DNA of 64,000 nt from Chrysophaeum taylorii (GCA_029834535.1 JAQMWT010000379.1:62001-126000), one strand, 5' to 3'; positions 11,462 to 21,622 are shown, numbered from the stretch's first letter. Program-made: numbers and translations. The notes: generated by a model not told the origin, from the letters alone.

Positions 11462-11535
11462 CGCGCGTGCTCCTTCGTCATTACTTTTACGTAAGCAATA
11501 AGCCCCAGAAAAAAAAACATTAATATAATGGCCGC

Positions 11536-12453
11536 TTACTTTTTTCCGGCGGCGGCGGCGGCGGCAAGGGCGGTCATCTCGTCCGCGCGCTGTTTGCACG
11601 CCGCGACCGCAGACATTGCGGCGTAGCGAAAGCCGTTTTTCTCGAGGGCCTCGACGGCGGCGATGGTGGTCCCGCCTGGCGAGCAGACCTGGTCCTTGAG
11701 GACGCCCGGGTGGGAGCCCGTCTCCATCTGCATCGCGGCTGTGCCCTTGACGGTCTGTGCGGCGAGCTGCATCGCGACTTGCCTCGTCAGGCCAGCGCGG
11801 ACGCCTGCGGGGTGGTAAATGTAAAGTGGTGGCTAGAGACACCCGCCGCGCAGGTGAACACAATACTTACCGGCATCGGCGAGGGCTTCGATGAAGAGAA
11901 GGACATAGGCAGGGCCGCTGCCGGAGAGAGCGTTGACGGCGTTGAGGTCCTTCTCGTAAACCTCCACGCACACGCCCGAGAAGAGCGCCTTGGCGACCGC
12001 AACGTCCGCGTCGGTCACGCGCGGACCCCGCGAGATACCTATGGCACCCTCTCCGACCAGGCAGGGCGTATTTGGCATCGTGCGCACGATCCGCGTCGCC
12101 GTCGCCGTCTCCAAGTGCGCGGACATCGCTCCAATCGTCACGCCCGCCGCGATCGAGACGATCAATTGCTCTTTGAGCTCGCCAACGATCGACTCGAGCG
12201 CGAATCCAATCACATTTGGCTTCACAGCGAGGACAATCACGTCGCTCTTTCTCGCAACCTCGGCGTTGCTTTCAGTCACGGTCACACCCATCTTCTTCGT
12301 CTTCTCGCGCGACCCAATGAACGGATCCGAAGCACACAGCGATTCTGTCAGAACACCCGACCGGAGCAGCCCATGCATCATCGCGGTCGCCATGGCGCCC
12401 GCACCGATGAACCCGATCGACTTGCCGACGAGAGCTTGCGGTGGAGCCACCAT
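11536..12453 (-). CDS. P5CR: Pyrroline-5-carboxylate reductase
   Basis: Two exons, 12453-11871 and 11804-11536, separated by a 66-nt GT-AG intron (GTAAGT donor), give 283 aa, the usual size for this family. The enzyme reduces 1-pyrroline-5-carboxylate to proline with NAD(P)H, the last step of proline synthesis. The N-terminal Rossmann motif GFIGAGAMATAM is intact. MPNTPCLVGEG and the signature region SGSGPAYVLLFIEALADAG...GLTR are present; the intron falls in the glycine codon of LADAG. The C-terminal half has the usual SPGGTTIAAVEALEKNGFR. No transit peptide is evident, so it is probably cytosolic. The start is the only ATG close before the Rossmann fold. Confidence 0.95.
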
Positions 12454-12556
12454 CTCGCTAAACCCAGGCAGGCTTCTGGGTATGAAGGATGTGGGTGGGT
12501 TTGTGGGGTAGGAGGGATGTGCGCCCTGACGGGCGGAGATAAGAAGTACGCGGGAC

Positions 12557-12830
12557 CTAGTCGGCTTCTGGGTAGGTTAAAGTGCTCGCCCGTGGTCCAG
12601 GTGCTTCAAGGACGCCGTGGGGCCAGCCAAAAGAGCCAACGACTGTAGTTGATTCACATACATGGTGGGTGCGTCCCTGGAAAAAAGCGTTCAACCAGCT
12701 CTGGGGGTCGCGGGCGAGGTTGTCGGCCTTGGTGTCGGTCAACGGGGCGACAACGACTACTGCGAGGGAGCCCGCGACGATGGGCCCGTCGCTCGAAGGA
12801 GGGGCAAGACTTGTAAGTTAGGAGTTTATT
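12557..12830 (-). other. Possible exon of an unrecognised small gene
   Basis: On the minus strand a frame from about 12810 reads GPIVAGSLAVVVVAPLTDT and continues ARDPQSWLNAFFQG before trailing off to a stop at 12557. A possible acceptor (TTACAAG) precedes it and an ATG lies at 12742. The hydrophobic stretch could be a signal or membrane segment. No family was recognised and the exon limits are uncertain. Confidence 0.2.
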
Positions 12831-13030
12831 CTACTCGGGGTGCATCACGGCGGGAGGCTTGAGCAACTCGAGAAGCGCCGGGACGGTCGGGCGCCTTGTA
12901 AAAGGCGTGGCCTCGTCGTACGACGCGTCGAGGGCATCGAGCTCGGCCCGGACATTGGCGATGTTGTTTGACCAGGTTAACGGGAACTCGTTTTTGAGGT
13001 TCGGCGAGATGACGGGCTCATCGGTCGGCA
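12831..13030 (-). CDS. Probable 3' exon of an unrecognised gene
   Basis: A 66-codon frame follows a good acceptor (ATCTCCCAG) and ends at 12831. It reads PTDEPVISPNLKNEFPLTW, then NIANVRAELDALDASYDEATPF and PALLELLKPPAVMHPE, which looks like the compositionally normal C-terminus of a soluble protein. AATAAA follows the stop almost at once, supporting a real 3' end. It has no ATG of its own. A donor (CAAG|GTAGGT, near 13086) lies upstream, but joining it in frame gives a stop, so the upstream exon is unresolved. Family not recognised. Confidence 0.3.
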
Positions 13031-13031
13031 C

Positions 13032-13600
13032 TGGGAGATCCCCAAACCTTTCACGGCGGCGACCGCTTAGGCGCTCGGACCTACCTTGTCAGGACTCGGC
13101 AACTCGTTCTGCTAAACGCTTCCGGTTCGCTGTCGACCCGGGTTCGGTTGTGGTGTCCGCACTCGACGGCTCGGGTAGTGACTCGACCAACACGCGGTAG
13201 CAGTGGCGGCGCGGCGATGCACTTCGCTGAGATAGATACTGGTTTGAAGCCTGGTGGGAATATCGGAAGCGGGAGTTATACGACGGCTGTGCTGGTGCTG
13301 TGTTGTCAACAGCATCGTCGTCCCGCCTTTACCTTTTGCCAACGCGGCCCTGGGTTACATGTTGGGTCGCCGCCAATATGCGCGTCCGCGTTTCCGGCTA
13401 GAGCATCACTCGTCGCAGTCTGGCGGCGAGAGCATCACTCGTCGCAAGCTGGTGCCGCCAGACCTGCACATAATTCTCTTCGTTTCTTTCTCCAGGGTCG
13501 ACTCGAGTCGCGCCCAACGAGATGTTGACCGGGTCCTCTCGGACCTACCTTTCGGCGCGCTGGCGTTAACACTGATAGCAGACTGCACAAACGCGACTAT
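13032..13600. other. Unassigned stretch with short minus-strand coding-like segments
   Basis: A minus-strand frame ending near 13090 reads LVESLPEPSSADTTTEPGS..KRLAERVAES, but no complete exon chain could be built. A 20-bp direct repeat with small changes (GAGCATCACTCGTCGCA-) occurs twice near 13400-13450. Plus-strand ORFs here are low complexity and not convincing. Confidence 0.25.
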
Positions 13601-13609
13601 CGGGTGCGG

Positions 13610-14414
13610 TGGAGCCAGGCGTCGATGATGGTATCGGCGATGACGCCTGCGGGGGGAATGATAGATCAGAGATCGGTGTACTGGTGTCGGACAGAGTCGG
13701 CGAAGTTTGGACCGATGCCCGCAGCGTCGGTGACACGCACGGCCTTATGGACGGCGTCGCGGTCGAGCCATTGGGCTGCCTCCACGAGCTCGGCGGGGTC
13801 GAATCCATCTGTGCCACGCTCAAAACATCTCCTGGTGGCTCGTCGGCCGATTGTGTCTCCCGGCCTTGGCCCGTTTGACCTCGTTGCCTAGTTTGGACGA
13901 GGTGTGGTAGTACACGCACTTCCGGCCGAAGGCCTCGACAGCCTCGAGCTCGACCCGACACAGCTCCCCCATCCGCTTCACGCTGGAGTAAGACGGCCAC
14001 GAGATCAACAGATTGATCCCGGAGCTCCGGTGGGAACTCCTCGGTGACGGCTTCGACTACTTGCTTCTCCAGCTGGCTCCAAGAAGAGCTTGTGGATATC
14101 CTGAATCTTGGCTTCTCTCCCGTCAAATGCGTGGAACACGCATCGTAGGCATCTTCAGGGAGGCGACCTTCCAGGGCCACGTGCTACAAGATCTCGCGGG
14201 TCGCCCCACTGCATTGTGACAGTACCTCGATACGCACTGCCCGGCGGTGCAAATCTACAGGCATATCGACCGCAAACTCTAGCTGCGAAGTGTCCGTCTT
14301 ACTCCGATCCAACGAAAGCTCGTTGTGGGCGGAACTTTTAAAGATCCGGTGGAGGTAGAGGCATCTTTGGCCGCAGGATGGATAACGAGGGGGACTTTGC
14401 TGGGCTACCTCCAC
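13610..14414 (-). pseudogene. Decayed unidentified coding sequence
   Basis: Three minus-strand frames carry successive coding-like peptides: SLDRSKTDTSQLEFAVDMP (near 14300), LEKQVVEAVTEEFPPELRDQ (near 14040), then CRVELEAVEAFGRKCVYYHT and DPAELVEAAQWLDRDAVHKAV...IGPNFADSVRHQY ending at a TGA near 13665. The pieces follow each other in order, but frames change without room for an intron, at about three places. It looks like one gene that has lost its frame. No domain was recognised. Confidence 0.35.
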
Positions 14415-14863
14415 GTCTCGGGTACTCTGGGCGACGCACTGCGGCGTCGAAAGCCGGGCTCCGCTCCGTCGCGAAATTGGAATTGACGTGCCGTGTTTAA
14501 GAATTGCAAAGGCATGCTGTAGGATTGATTATAGGGGCCACAAGTTTTGCGGCAGGGTAGTAGTAAACCTCGGAACAAGTCTCGGGAAACAAACAAACAA
14601 AAAAGGCGGGGAGGCGATGGTGAGTGGCTGCCTTTAATCATATATCTATATGTGCATGGTACCCAGGTTGTGTGTGGGCTCTTTCTATCTAGGCGCCGCC
14701 GGTTCGGTTCTTGTTCTTCGACTTCAGAAATACGGTCGCTCGTCGCCCGGAGGGCACAGCGGTCTTGTGCGAGTAGAGGATCTTGACCACGCGAAGCAAC
14801 TATTCTTGCAAGAAGGAAGGAAGGAAGGAAGGAAGGCTTCGACTGTGATCAAGGCTGCCGGTC
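14415..14863. other. Intergenic with a GGAA microsatellite
   Basis: No supportable gene. Five tandem GGAA-type units lie near 14815-14834, just past the 3' end of the minus-strand hydrolase-fold gene. Confidence 0.4.
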
Positions 14864-15079
14864 TCAGCGCGGCGTATCACAGCGAGGTGTGCTCGGGCGC
14901 CCCAAGTTTGAGACTGAAGAAAGTCGCTCGAGTTCCTTCCGGACGACGAGGCGGTGAGCCTTTGCGCTTGATTCACGTTCGAGAGAAGGAAAACGGAAAT
15001 ACGAGGGTTTGTCCTTGCTGCCTCGGCTCGAGGTACTTTCCTGGCTTCCAGAGCGGCGCGGGGTGGCGACTGGCGTGCG

Positions 15080-15138
<59 letters not shown>

Positions 15139-16126
15139 GCGTTTGTTGTTGAAGTCCGCGCTGGGAGGTCAGGCGAGCGATGGCGTTAGCAGAAAGGCGA
15201 GGCTGGGAGAGGTTTCGCTGGCTTTTCTTTGCGAAGTCAGCGATTGCGCTGTAGCAGTCTCTGGCATTGGCGTCAGGAAAGTAGACGTTGTGCGGAGCGT
15301 CGGCAAAGGAGACCTCATAAACGCTGCTCGACGCGAGCTTCTCGGCGATGTTCTGGAGCTTGATGCAGTCGTCGTAGGAGGTGACTGCGTCCTCGCGTCC
15401 CCAGACGAGAAGAATCGGAGTCCCGTCGCGGCAGCAAGTCTTAAACTCGTTGACGAGCGAGGTCGCGTACCCCTTGCAGTGCTTGGTGATGCTCGTAACG
15501 GCGGCGAGATAGCGCGGGTTCTCTTCGAGGAGCGTGTGCATCATTTGGAAATGCCTTTGGTTCTCTTCGTGCCTGGGGTCATTCACCGCCTTGTGGGCGA
15601 CCTTGAGTGTCGAGGCTGCGGTGAGCATTTGGTTCGAGCGGTTCGGAGGGTAGACGACGGCATCCATGAGGACGAGGCCTTTGACGCGCGCTGCGGAGGT
15701 CGCGGCGACGTCGAGACCGATGGCTCCGCCGATCGCGTGACCAACGAACACGAAGGAGGATTTGATTCCCAACGCCTCGAGGACATCGTTGAACTGCTGC
15801 ACGAGGACGTCGAGCGTAAAGTTCAGGGCATGGCGCCCGCGCGAATCGACCCGGTATTTTGTCCCCGAGGTCTCCGAGAAGCCGTGGTCGTAGAGGTCGT
15901 ACGCGAGAACGCGAAAGCCTTTCGCCGAGAGCGCCTTGGCGATGGGCAACCATCTTTCGAGGGAATTGCCCGAGCCATGGACGAGGACGACGAGCGGGAG
16001 CGTGTTGGCCCTGTTGTAGTACACGTAGTGCGTTCTTCCGTGGCGCGTGTCGACAAAGCGACCCGGAGCCCGCCCGAGGATGGTTTCCGTCCTGGTCAAT
16101 TCTCGCGTCGCCTCTTTGTCGTCCAT
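14864..16126 (-). CDS. Alpha/beta-hydrolase-fold protein with Ser-to-Ala nucleophile elbow and polyglutamine tail
   Basis: The ATG at 16126 gives 420 aa. Residues ~45-270 are a standard alpha/beta-hydrolase core: VVLVHGSGNSLERW (oxyanion HG), VLAYDLYDHGFS, then VGHAIGGAIGL where family members have G-x-S-x-G. The codon is GCG, so the nucleophile is alanine, read directly from the bases. The acid (WGREDAV) and histidine (ADAPHNVYF) are still in place. An enzyme of this class would normally hydrolyse esters, amides or epoxides; this one may be a non-catalytic relative or use another residue. After the core comes a run of about 20 glutamines from CAA codons, then a Ser/Arg-rich low-complexity tail to the stop. 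It is the only gene on either strand in this block. Confidence 0.88.
15078..15140. repeat. (GTT)n / (CAA)n microsatellite coding polyglutamine
   Basis: About 20 uninterrupted GTT units on the plus strand read as CAA glutamine codons in the minus-strand hydrolase-fold gene. Plus-strand ORFs through it read as poly-Val or poly-Leu and are shadows. Confidence 0.95.
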
Positions 16127-16443
16127 CACGCGAGGTTCACTCGAGGTTGTTCACTCTTTGTTTGGTACCAACAATTTGGTTGTTTCTTGTCCAAAATACA
16201 ATTGGTGGGTGGGGCAATTGTCGATCGACGTTTGTTGTCGACATCTTCTTCACTCTCACATGCGGTTGAAATGATGTTCGGTATGTGTGACGCGCCGACG
16301 GTCGAGGACTTGCCCTCGGGACTCTGGGAATTATTGAATTCACCTGACGCATACCATGGAATCAATTCGGTGAAGGGGACGTGTTCGTACGGGCATTTTC
16401 TGTAAATGTTGAACGTCAATAACGCAGCATTCGTATTCAACTG

Positions 16444-17970
16444 CTACGAGTTTGGTCGGTCGCCGGATGTTCGTCGACTCATTTCTTCTTTTTTTTTTGC
16501 GCCGTTGTAAAATGAAAGCTCCTCGACGACGACCATAGAAGTTGTCGTTGTCGTTGGGGCGATTGTTGTCGTTGCTGGGGCTGTCGTTGAGGTTGTTGTT
16601 GCCGGAGAAGAAGAAGAAGAAGAAGAAGAAGAGGCCGGCGCCGCGCTCCCATCTTCTTCATCTCGGGGTCCATGACCATTCGAAGAAGAAGAAGAAGAAG
16701 AAGAAGTCGCGGACGAAGAGCGAGCAGCCTGGCGAGGGGGTTGCTGGTGCGTTGCTAGGGCGGAGACGTCGAAGACCCAGACGGAGGCATCGTCGCAGCA
16801 GCAGGCGAGGAGTTTAGAGTCGGGGCTGAAGTCGACCTGGCGAACGGCAGTGTTGCACTTGTGTTGGGAGATGCGAAGCGCCGGCGACGAAGTTTCGGCG
16901 TCAACCCTCCAGACGTTGACCTTACCGGTCTTGTTTCCCGCCGCGACGAGTTCGTGCTTGGGGTCGACGCCAAATCGCATGAACCAAATGTCGGCGCCGG
17001 CGAGCTCGAGCTCGCGCAAAACGAGGACAGCGTCGCTTTTGGCGGCGGGATGGGCCGCGTCGGTCGCGTCGGGTCTCGGGGAGCGCGAGGCTCGCGCGGG
17101 ATCTGGCGTCCATAGGATAACGCGGTTGGCCGTACTCTTCGAGAAAATGAGCGAACCCGCCCAGCGCGCGCAGTCGACGTAGTTCGAGTGCACGTGAGCC
17201 GTCGAGAAGACGGGAAACTGCTCGAAGGCCGTCCGAAAGGGCCGGAAATCGGGATTCGGTGCCTCGTGCGAGGCCCGGATGGCGCGCGCGACGCGCGGCG
17301 AGTCGAGCCGCCACACCTTGACCGTGTTGTCCATGCCCGCCGAACAGAAGACGCCGCCGAGCGCGTGCACGTCCACGCTCAGCACCTCGTCGCGGTGCCC
17401 GCGGTCGCCGGCGAACACCGCCACGCAGGTGCCCGTCCGAATGTTCCACAGGCGCACCGACTCGTCCTTGGACGCCGTCAGCAGCAGCGCCCCGTCGACG
17501 GGGTGCGCCCGCGCGTCGTTGATCGAGTTCCCGTGGCCGGCGAGTGCGACGTTCACCTCAAAGTTCCCGCAGTCGATCACCTTGGCGATTCCCTGCTGTC
17601 CGCCGACGATCAGCATCGCGATCCGCGACCCGTCCTGGCGCCGACGCCCGCAACTCCAGCAGCACGCGTAGAACACCTCGCGCTCGTCTTCGTCGAGGTA
17701 GCTCTGCCGCAGCTCGATCCCGCGCGGCGCTTTACCCGGGTCCACCTCGTACACGTTGACGCGGTTCCCCCCGACGCACGCGACGTGATAAACGGTGCGA
17801 CAAGAGCTTCTTGCCGTCGGGGAACTCGCGACCTCATCCTTGCCGCTCCCGTCGGCGCCGCTCTCGCTCTCGCCCGGCCAAAAACTCACCGAAAACGCCG
17901 CCTGCCCATGCCCCTGGGAGATCGACCCAACCACCTTCCCCTCCCCTTCGACGCGCTTTTTCTTGCTCAT
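16444..17970 (-). CDS. EED: Polycomb EED/ESC/FIE-type WD40 protein
   Basis: The ATG at 17970 gives 508 aa in one exon. The protein matches EED of Polycomb repressive complex 2, the WD40 propeller that binds the EZH2 methyltransferase and trimethylated H3K27. Family signatures appear in order: ARAHPVDGALLLTASKDESV...LWNIRTGTCVAVFAG (~165-205), GHRDEVLSVDVHALGGVFCS and GMDNTVKVWRL (~207-235), HVHSNYVDCARWAG (~275), DIWFMRFGVDPKHELVAAGN (~340), and HKCNTAVRQVDFSPDSKLLACCCDDASVWVFD (~385). The C-terminal ~110 residues are a Ser-, Thr- and Pro-rich low-complexity tail with GAA-type repeats, longer than usual for EED. A hAT transposon begins 51 bp upstream of the ATG (target duplication 43 bp upstream), so the original promoter probably lies beyond 20924. 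Confidence 0.9.
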   Translation of the reverse strand: MSKKKRVEGEGKVVGSISQGHGQAAFSVSFWPGESESGADGSGKDEVASSPTARSSCRTVYHVACVGGNRVNVYEVDPGKAPRGIELRQSYLDEDEREVFYACCWSCGRRRQDGSRIAMLIVGGQQGIAKVIDCGNFEVNVALAGHGNSINDARAHPVDGALLLTASKDESVRLWNIRTGTCVAVFAGDRGHRDEVLSVDVHALGGVFCSAGMDNTVKVWRLDSPRVARAIRASHEAPNPDFRPFRTAFEQFPVFSTAHVHSNYVDCARWAGSLIFSKSTANRVILWTPDPARASRSPRPDATDAAHPAAKSDAVLVLRELELAGADIWFMRFGVDPKHELVAAGNKTGKVNVWRVDAETSSPALRISQHKCNTAVRQVDFSPDSKLLACCCDDASVWVFDVSALATHQQPPRQAARSSSATSSSSSSSSNGHGPRDEEDGSAAPASSSSSSSSSPATTTSTTAPATTTIAPTTTTTSMVVVEELSFYNGAKKKEEMSRRTSGDRPNS

Positions 17971-18012
17971 CGCGCGATGATCGATCAAAGGGCCACAGAA
18001 AACGAAACCCTA

Positions 18013-18038
18013 CAACTTTACAGCCTTGGGAATTCACT
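18013..18038. repeat. hAT left target duplication (8 bp) and terminal inverted repeat (18 bp)
   Basis: CAACTTTA followed directly by CAGCCTTGGGAATTCACT. The inverted partner and the second CAACTTTA lie at 20898-20923. Confidence 0.93.
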
Positions 18039-18064
18039 GGGCTCACTTCACTAGGTTCACCGAA

Positions 18065-18094
18065 TTCACTTCACTTCACTTCACTTCACTTCAC
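18065..18094. repeat. (TTCAC)6 subterminal array
   Basis: Six perfect tandem TTCAC units sit 45 bp inside the left hAT end. More copies occur singly at 18053-18160 and in both orientations at 20790-20900. Confidence 0.9.
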
Positions 18095-18301
18095 CGAAAA
18101 TTTTCGTCCGAAGTCCAATGTTCACTTCACGTTCATTCACTTTGGCTGGCGGCCTGACCGGGGCCCCGTCTGATGAGCGAAGTCGAGCCGCGCTACCTGG
18201 AGGTGGGAGATAATGTTGATGATGAGGAGGAATACGCGGAAGTTCACAAGAACGAGCCGATTGCGACGTCGATGTTGTGACGTGGAACACACCCGGCAAA
18301 A

Positions 18302-20629
18302 GTGGACGAACATCCTGGTTTTTCCAAGGTGTGGGGCTGCGTGCGTCGACTGAAGGAAGATTATGCTGACCGCGTCAGTGGAAAGGCGACGCATGTGTGT
18401 ATCCGGTGCTGGGAGCGCCTGAAGGTGACGAGAGACTTCAAGAAAGGCACGTGGCAGACGACCAAGCCCTCTTGGGGCCCACTTCAAGGCTGCGCATCCG
18501 GAGGAGGACGAGCTGGGACGTCAACAGCTCACCAAGAAACAGAGGACAGACCAAGAAAAGGAGGGCGTTATGACGGCCGTGGGCGTTGTGGCAGCCTCGA
18601 AGGGTAAATCGGATATTACGAGATACTTCATGGCCATGCCCAGCCAGGAAAAGCACTCTTCCCAGATGGCGTTCTCGGCTCGGCACTACGTGTACACGTC
18701 GCAGCGGATTTTTCCAAGCGCACCTTCGACGACGAAGATCATCGCAACCTAATTGAGGCGTATTACCGCGGCGGTGGCGGGTAAGGCAATGCCCGTTCAT
18801 GACTCGAAAGGCGCTGTTTGAATGGGTGGACGCTGAATATCGTTGCTTTGCTCGAATCTTGAAGCACGTCGTTACGGAGTGTTATGAAGCGGCTTTCGGC
18901 AATCCATTCGCCCAGGTGCTGCATGACGGAGGGACACTCAAGGATAAGTTCAAGCGACAGGCCATTGGCCTATCCTTCATCTGGCCCGATTGGAGTGGCG
19001 TTGAGACGGTGTGCGTGGGCCTCGTTCCAGCTGACGACGGAACCGATTCCGGCACGGCTTCTCTGCTCCGTTCTGTGATCGCGGAGCGTGCGGGAATCGA
19101 CATCAATTTGGCGGCCGCAACCATTGTTCAAGACCGGGCTGCAATTGGCGTCGCCGAAGAATTTCTTGTTGAGGTCGAAGCATGTGACATGCTTGATATC
19201 CCAAAAATCTCGGCAGCGGCTTGTGGCGACTTGACACGATCCAGAGGCAAACAGGTGATCACTCCATTCCCAGCTGGCCACGAGCTGCTGACAGTGCCCA
19301 CGATGGAGCCAAGTACTTTTCTTACGGCACATGTTTGAAGGATCTGCATGCGCTTTTGCCATTACAGCCGGGGGAAATCGCCAAAGCTCAAGCTCGACCT
19401 CAATAAGACGAGGTTCCGGGCGCGATACCAACTTATTCGTTCCAAGCTGCGTATGCACCGCGTGCTTAAACTGTACACGGCTACCAACATCGGACTACCC
19501 TGGACAATCAGTGATGAGCAATGGGTGGCGTCGGCTGAATTCGAGGCGATTTTTGCTATAACGGACGAGGCCGTTGTCTTCGTGCAACATGAACACTTAT
19601 ACCTGGGGGCGAGCGCGGCGTTGATCAAGCACAACATGATCGAGTCTCTGCGAGCTGGGACGCTAGAAGTCATTGATCTCCCGAACATAACTGCGAAATC
19701 CATGCCACGTAAGACTGTCGATGTTGACGACCTCAGCGAGACCGGCAAAATCTGTCTTGAACGGGCGATTCTCGAATGTGAGCGTTCGGTTTTGCGGGAA
19801 TAATGAAAACTACGTGCGTCACTTCAACTACGAATTCAACGATCGCGAGCTGATTACCTTCTTTCTTGACTTTCGGACTATCAACTGCCGGCATCTGTCG
19901 TCCAATCAGAGAGCTCAGGCCAGGAAGTTGCGCAAGCAAGAATATGTGATTTACGCACGGACTGCATTCCACCACGAAAAGGCAAAGACTTCCTCCGAGC
20001 CTGCGCCGCCCTCCGAGCCTGCGCCTGCCCGCAATCTCTTGGCGGCACTCGACGCACCCGACACTTGGGACGACATTAGTGGCGACGTGCCTTCTTTTGC
20101 TATGCCTGAGAACCAGATGCCCGATTTCAATGTGGAGTTTGAACAGGTCTTCACTCTATGGATCAGGTTCTCGAGATCGCTCAACTGGAAAGAGCATTGT
20201 CCTGAACTTGAGAAGAAGGATGAAGTCGGCTTCACAGATCTGGCTGTGCTCGAGGTTGGAAAGCTGTATCGACCGCTCACCAAGGTGCAGTATGGGTTCC
20301 TTCCGGACATGGAGAGAGCCTTTAGGGGTTCAATTGGTACACATGGCGCGCAGAGCTACTGTGAGCGCTACCTGAGCATTGGAAATCTTGTCCTGACCGA
20401 GGGAAACACGCTGCTCGACGCGGACGAGACGGACAAATTGCCAGTATACTGCGCACGAACAAGAATTTCTTCATTGCGGCGGCACTGGTTAAGTACAGGG
20501 ACCTCGGACACGAGACCGAGTTTTTCAAAAACGCCGGGATCTCCATCCGCGAAGACTCTTTGGAAATGGAGGTTGATGAGGAAGAACCAGGCGAAGATGC
20601 CGAGAGGTCGTTCACATCGCCTAAAGTAA
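18302..20629 (+). pseudogene. hAT transposase, frame-disrupted
   Basis: An N-terminal BED-type zinc finger is split over two frames: SKVWGCVRRL and HVCIRCWERL (18302 ORF), then AHFKAAHPEEDEL in the next frame. The C-x-x-C...H-x-x-x-x-H ligands are therefore present. Later frames carry the body: TLKDKFKRQAIGLSFIW...VQDRAAIGVAEEF (18799-19338), RYQLIRSKLRMHRVLKLY...ISDEQWVASAEFEAIF (19348-19803) and ECERSVLREY-like continuation to MPDFNVEFEQVF (19721-20629). At least four frame changes are needed. Some could be short introns, but at the BED finger there is no space for one. The copy is probably not able to make its own transposase, although its ends look usable by a related enzyme. Confidence 0.75.
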
Positions 20630-20897
20630 GAAACACTGAACCCCATCCACGGCAACTCTTCCTTCGCCCCAAAACGCGAATGAATCTAAGAGCACCAGAC
20701 CTAGGAGGCAATAGCGCGCGGGGGGCACGGAACTGACGGGGCGCGGCAGGGACCGACGGTGGCGTTAAAAAAAAAAAAAAAAAAAAGTGGCGTTCACTTC
20801 ACAAAGGTTCACGATGGCCACGTAGGGTGACGTGTTCACATCAAATCACTTCACCAATATTGCGTGGCTGGTGAAGTGGTTCAGGTTCACTTGCTGA

Positions 20898-20923
20898 AGT
20901 GAATTCCCAACGCTGCAACTTTA
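20898..20923. repeat. hAT right terminal inverted repeat (18 bp) and target duplication (8 bp)
   Basis: AGTGAATTCCCAACGCTG followed by CAACTTTA. It differs from the left repeat at one base. Confidence 0.93.
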
Positions 20924-21424
20924 TGAATTTTGAATGAGCGCGATGTTGTTGTTTTTGCGAACTAGGGGCGCTACACATCCAGCGAGGTCGCGACTCTGGT
21001 CGCTGCACGTCGCTCTCGACTACCTCATCATCATCATCATCATCATCGAGCCCGGCGCCAATTTGTTTCACCAAGCGGGGTACCTACGTGGCTTTGGATC
21101 AAGCCTGGGGAGGCGCGGCGGCGCCGAGGCGATTTCGAAGAACAAGGCCAAATATGCTTCGGTGTCCGGCAGGTCACGACGACCGGCGAGTTGTCGATGA
21201 CCAAGCAGAAAGACTGCGCTTTCGTCGTCATCGGGTGAACCAAGACCTGCGGCACAAGGCGTGGCGAGGTCGTCTTGCCTCGAAATCACGAGGCCGCGTA
21301 GGAGGGGACGCACGGCTCGTTCGTCCTCAAGGCGTTGCGTTGCGTTGCGTTGCGTTGCGTTCCGCCCCGCCCCGCCGCAAAAAGGAACTTGGTTTCTCGC
21401 GTGCCCTGCGCCTTTTCGTCTTCA
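20924..21424. other. Probable displaced upstream region of the EED gene, with simple repeats
   Basis: This flank would have abutted the EED 5' end before the hAT insertion. It holds a (CAT)n run near 21026-21048 and four GCGTT units near 21333-21360. Minus-strand frames near 21060-21310 look partly coding (SFCLVIDNSPVVVT) but have no clear start or family. Confidence 0.3.
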
Positions 21425-21622
21425 ATGACGACCGATTATTGCGACGCGATAGGCGGCAAAGCTGCCGTATGGAAGATGCTGAAACAGAGGCAAATCAACA
21501 ACGAGAAGAGGGGAGAGCACCCCACACACTCGTGGTACGAGAACAGGGCGATCCACAAGAAGAAGGACCCCAACTTATTAATATTATTAAAATTACATAG
21601 TGTGCGCTTGCCGCGCTACTAA
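21425..21622 (+). CDS. Small ORF of unknown status
   Basis: ATG 21425 opens 65 codons (MTTDYCDAIGGKAAVWKML... then HSWYENRAIHKKKDP), with a charged composition. It lies 43 bp from the converging stop of the glycosyltransferase-like gene. No family was recognised; it could be the first exon of a longer gene, or 3' untranslated sequence read by chance. Confidence 0.2.
   Translation: MTTDYCDAIGGKAAVWKMLKQRQINNEKRGEHPTHSWYENRAIHKKKDPNLLILLKLHSVRLPRY

Larger units (their letters stand above)
18021..20915 (+). mobile_element. hAT-superfamily DNA transposon with both ends and target duplication
   Basis: The element is 2,895 bp. It starts CAGCCTTGGGAATTCACT and ends with the inverse of CAGCGTTGGGAATTCACT (17 of 18 bases match). 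Both ends are flanked by the same 8 bp, CAACTTTA (18013-18020 and 20916-20923). CAG...CTG ends with an 8-bp duplication are diagnostic of hAT elements. Subterminal TTCAC motifs crowd both ends, the usual layout for hAT transposase binding. Inside is a BED-finger/hAT transposase-like sequence in several frames. The perfect target duplication and near-perfect ends imply recent insertion. A run of A lies at about 20767-20786. Confidence 0.93.

Noticed and set aside
15080-16405. Plus-strand ORF of 441 codons starting with poly-Leu
   Set aside because: Shadow of the minus-strand hydrolase-fold gene; the poly-Leu comes from the GTT repeat.
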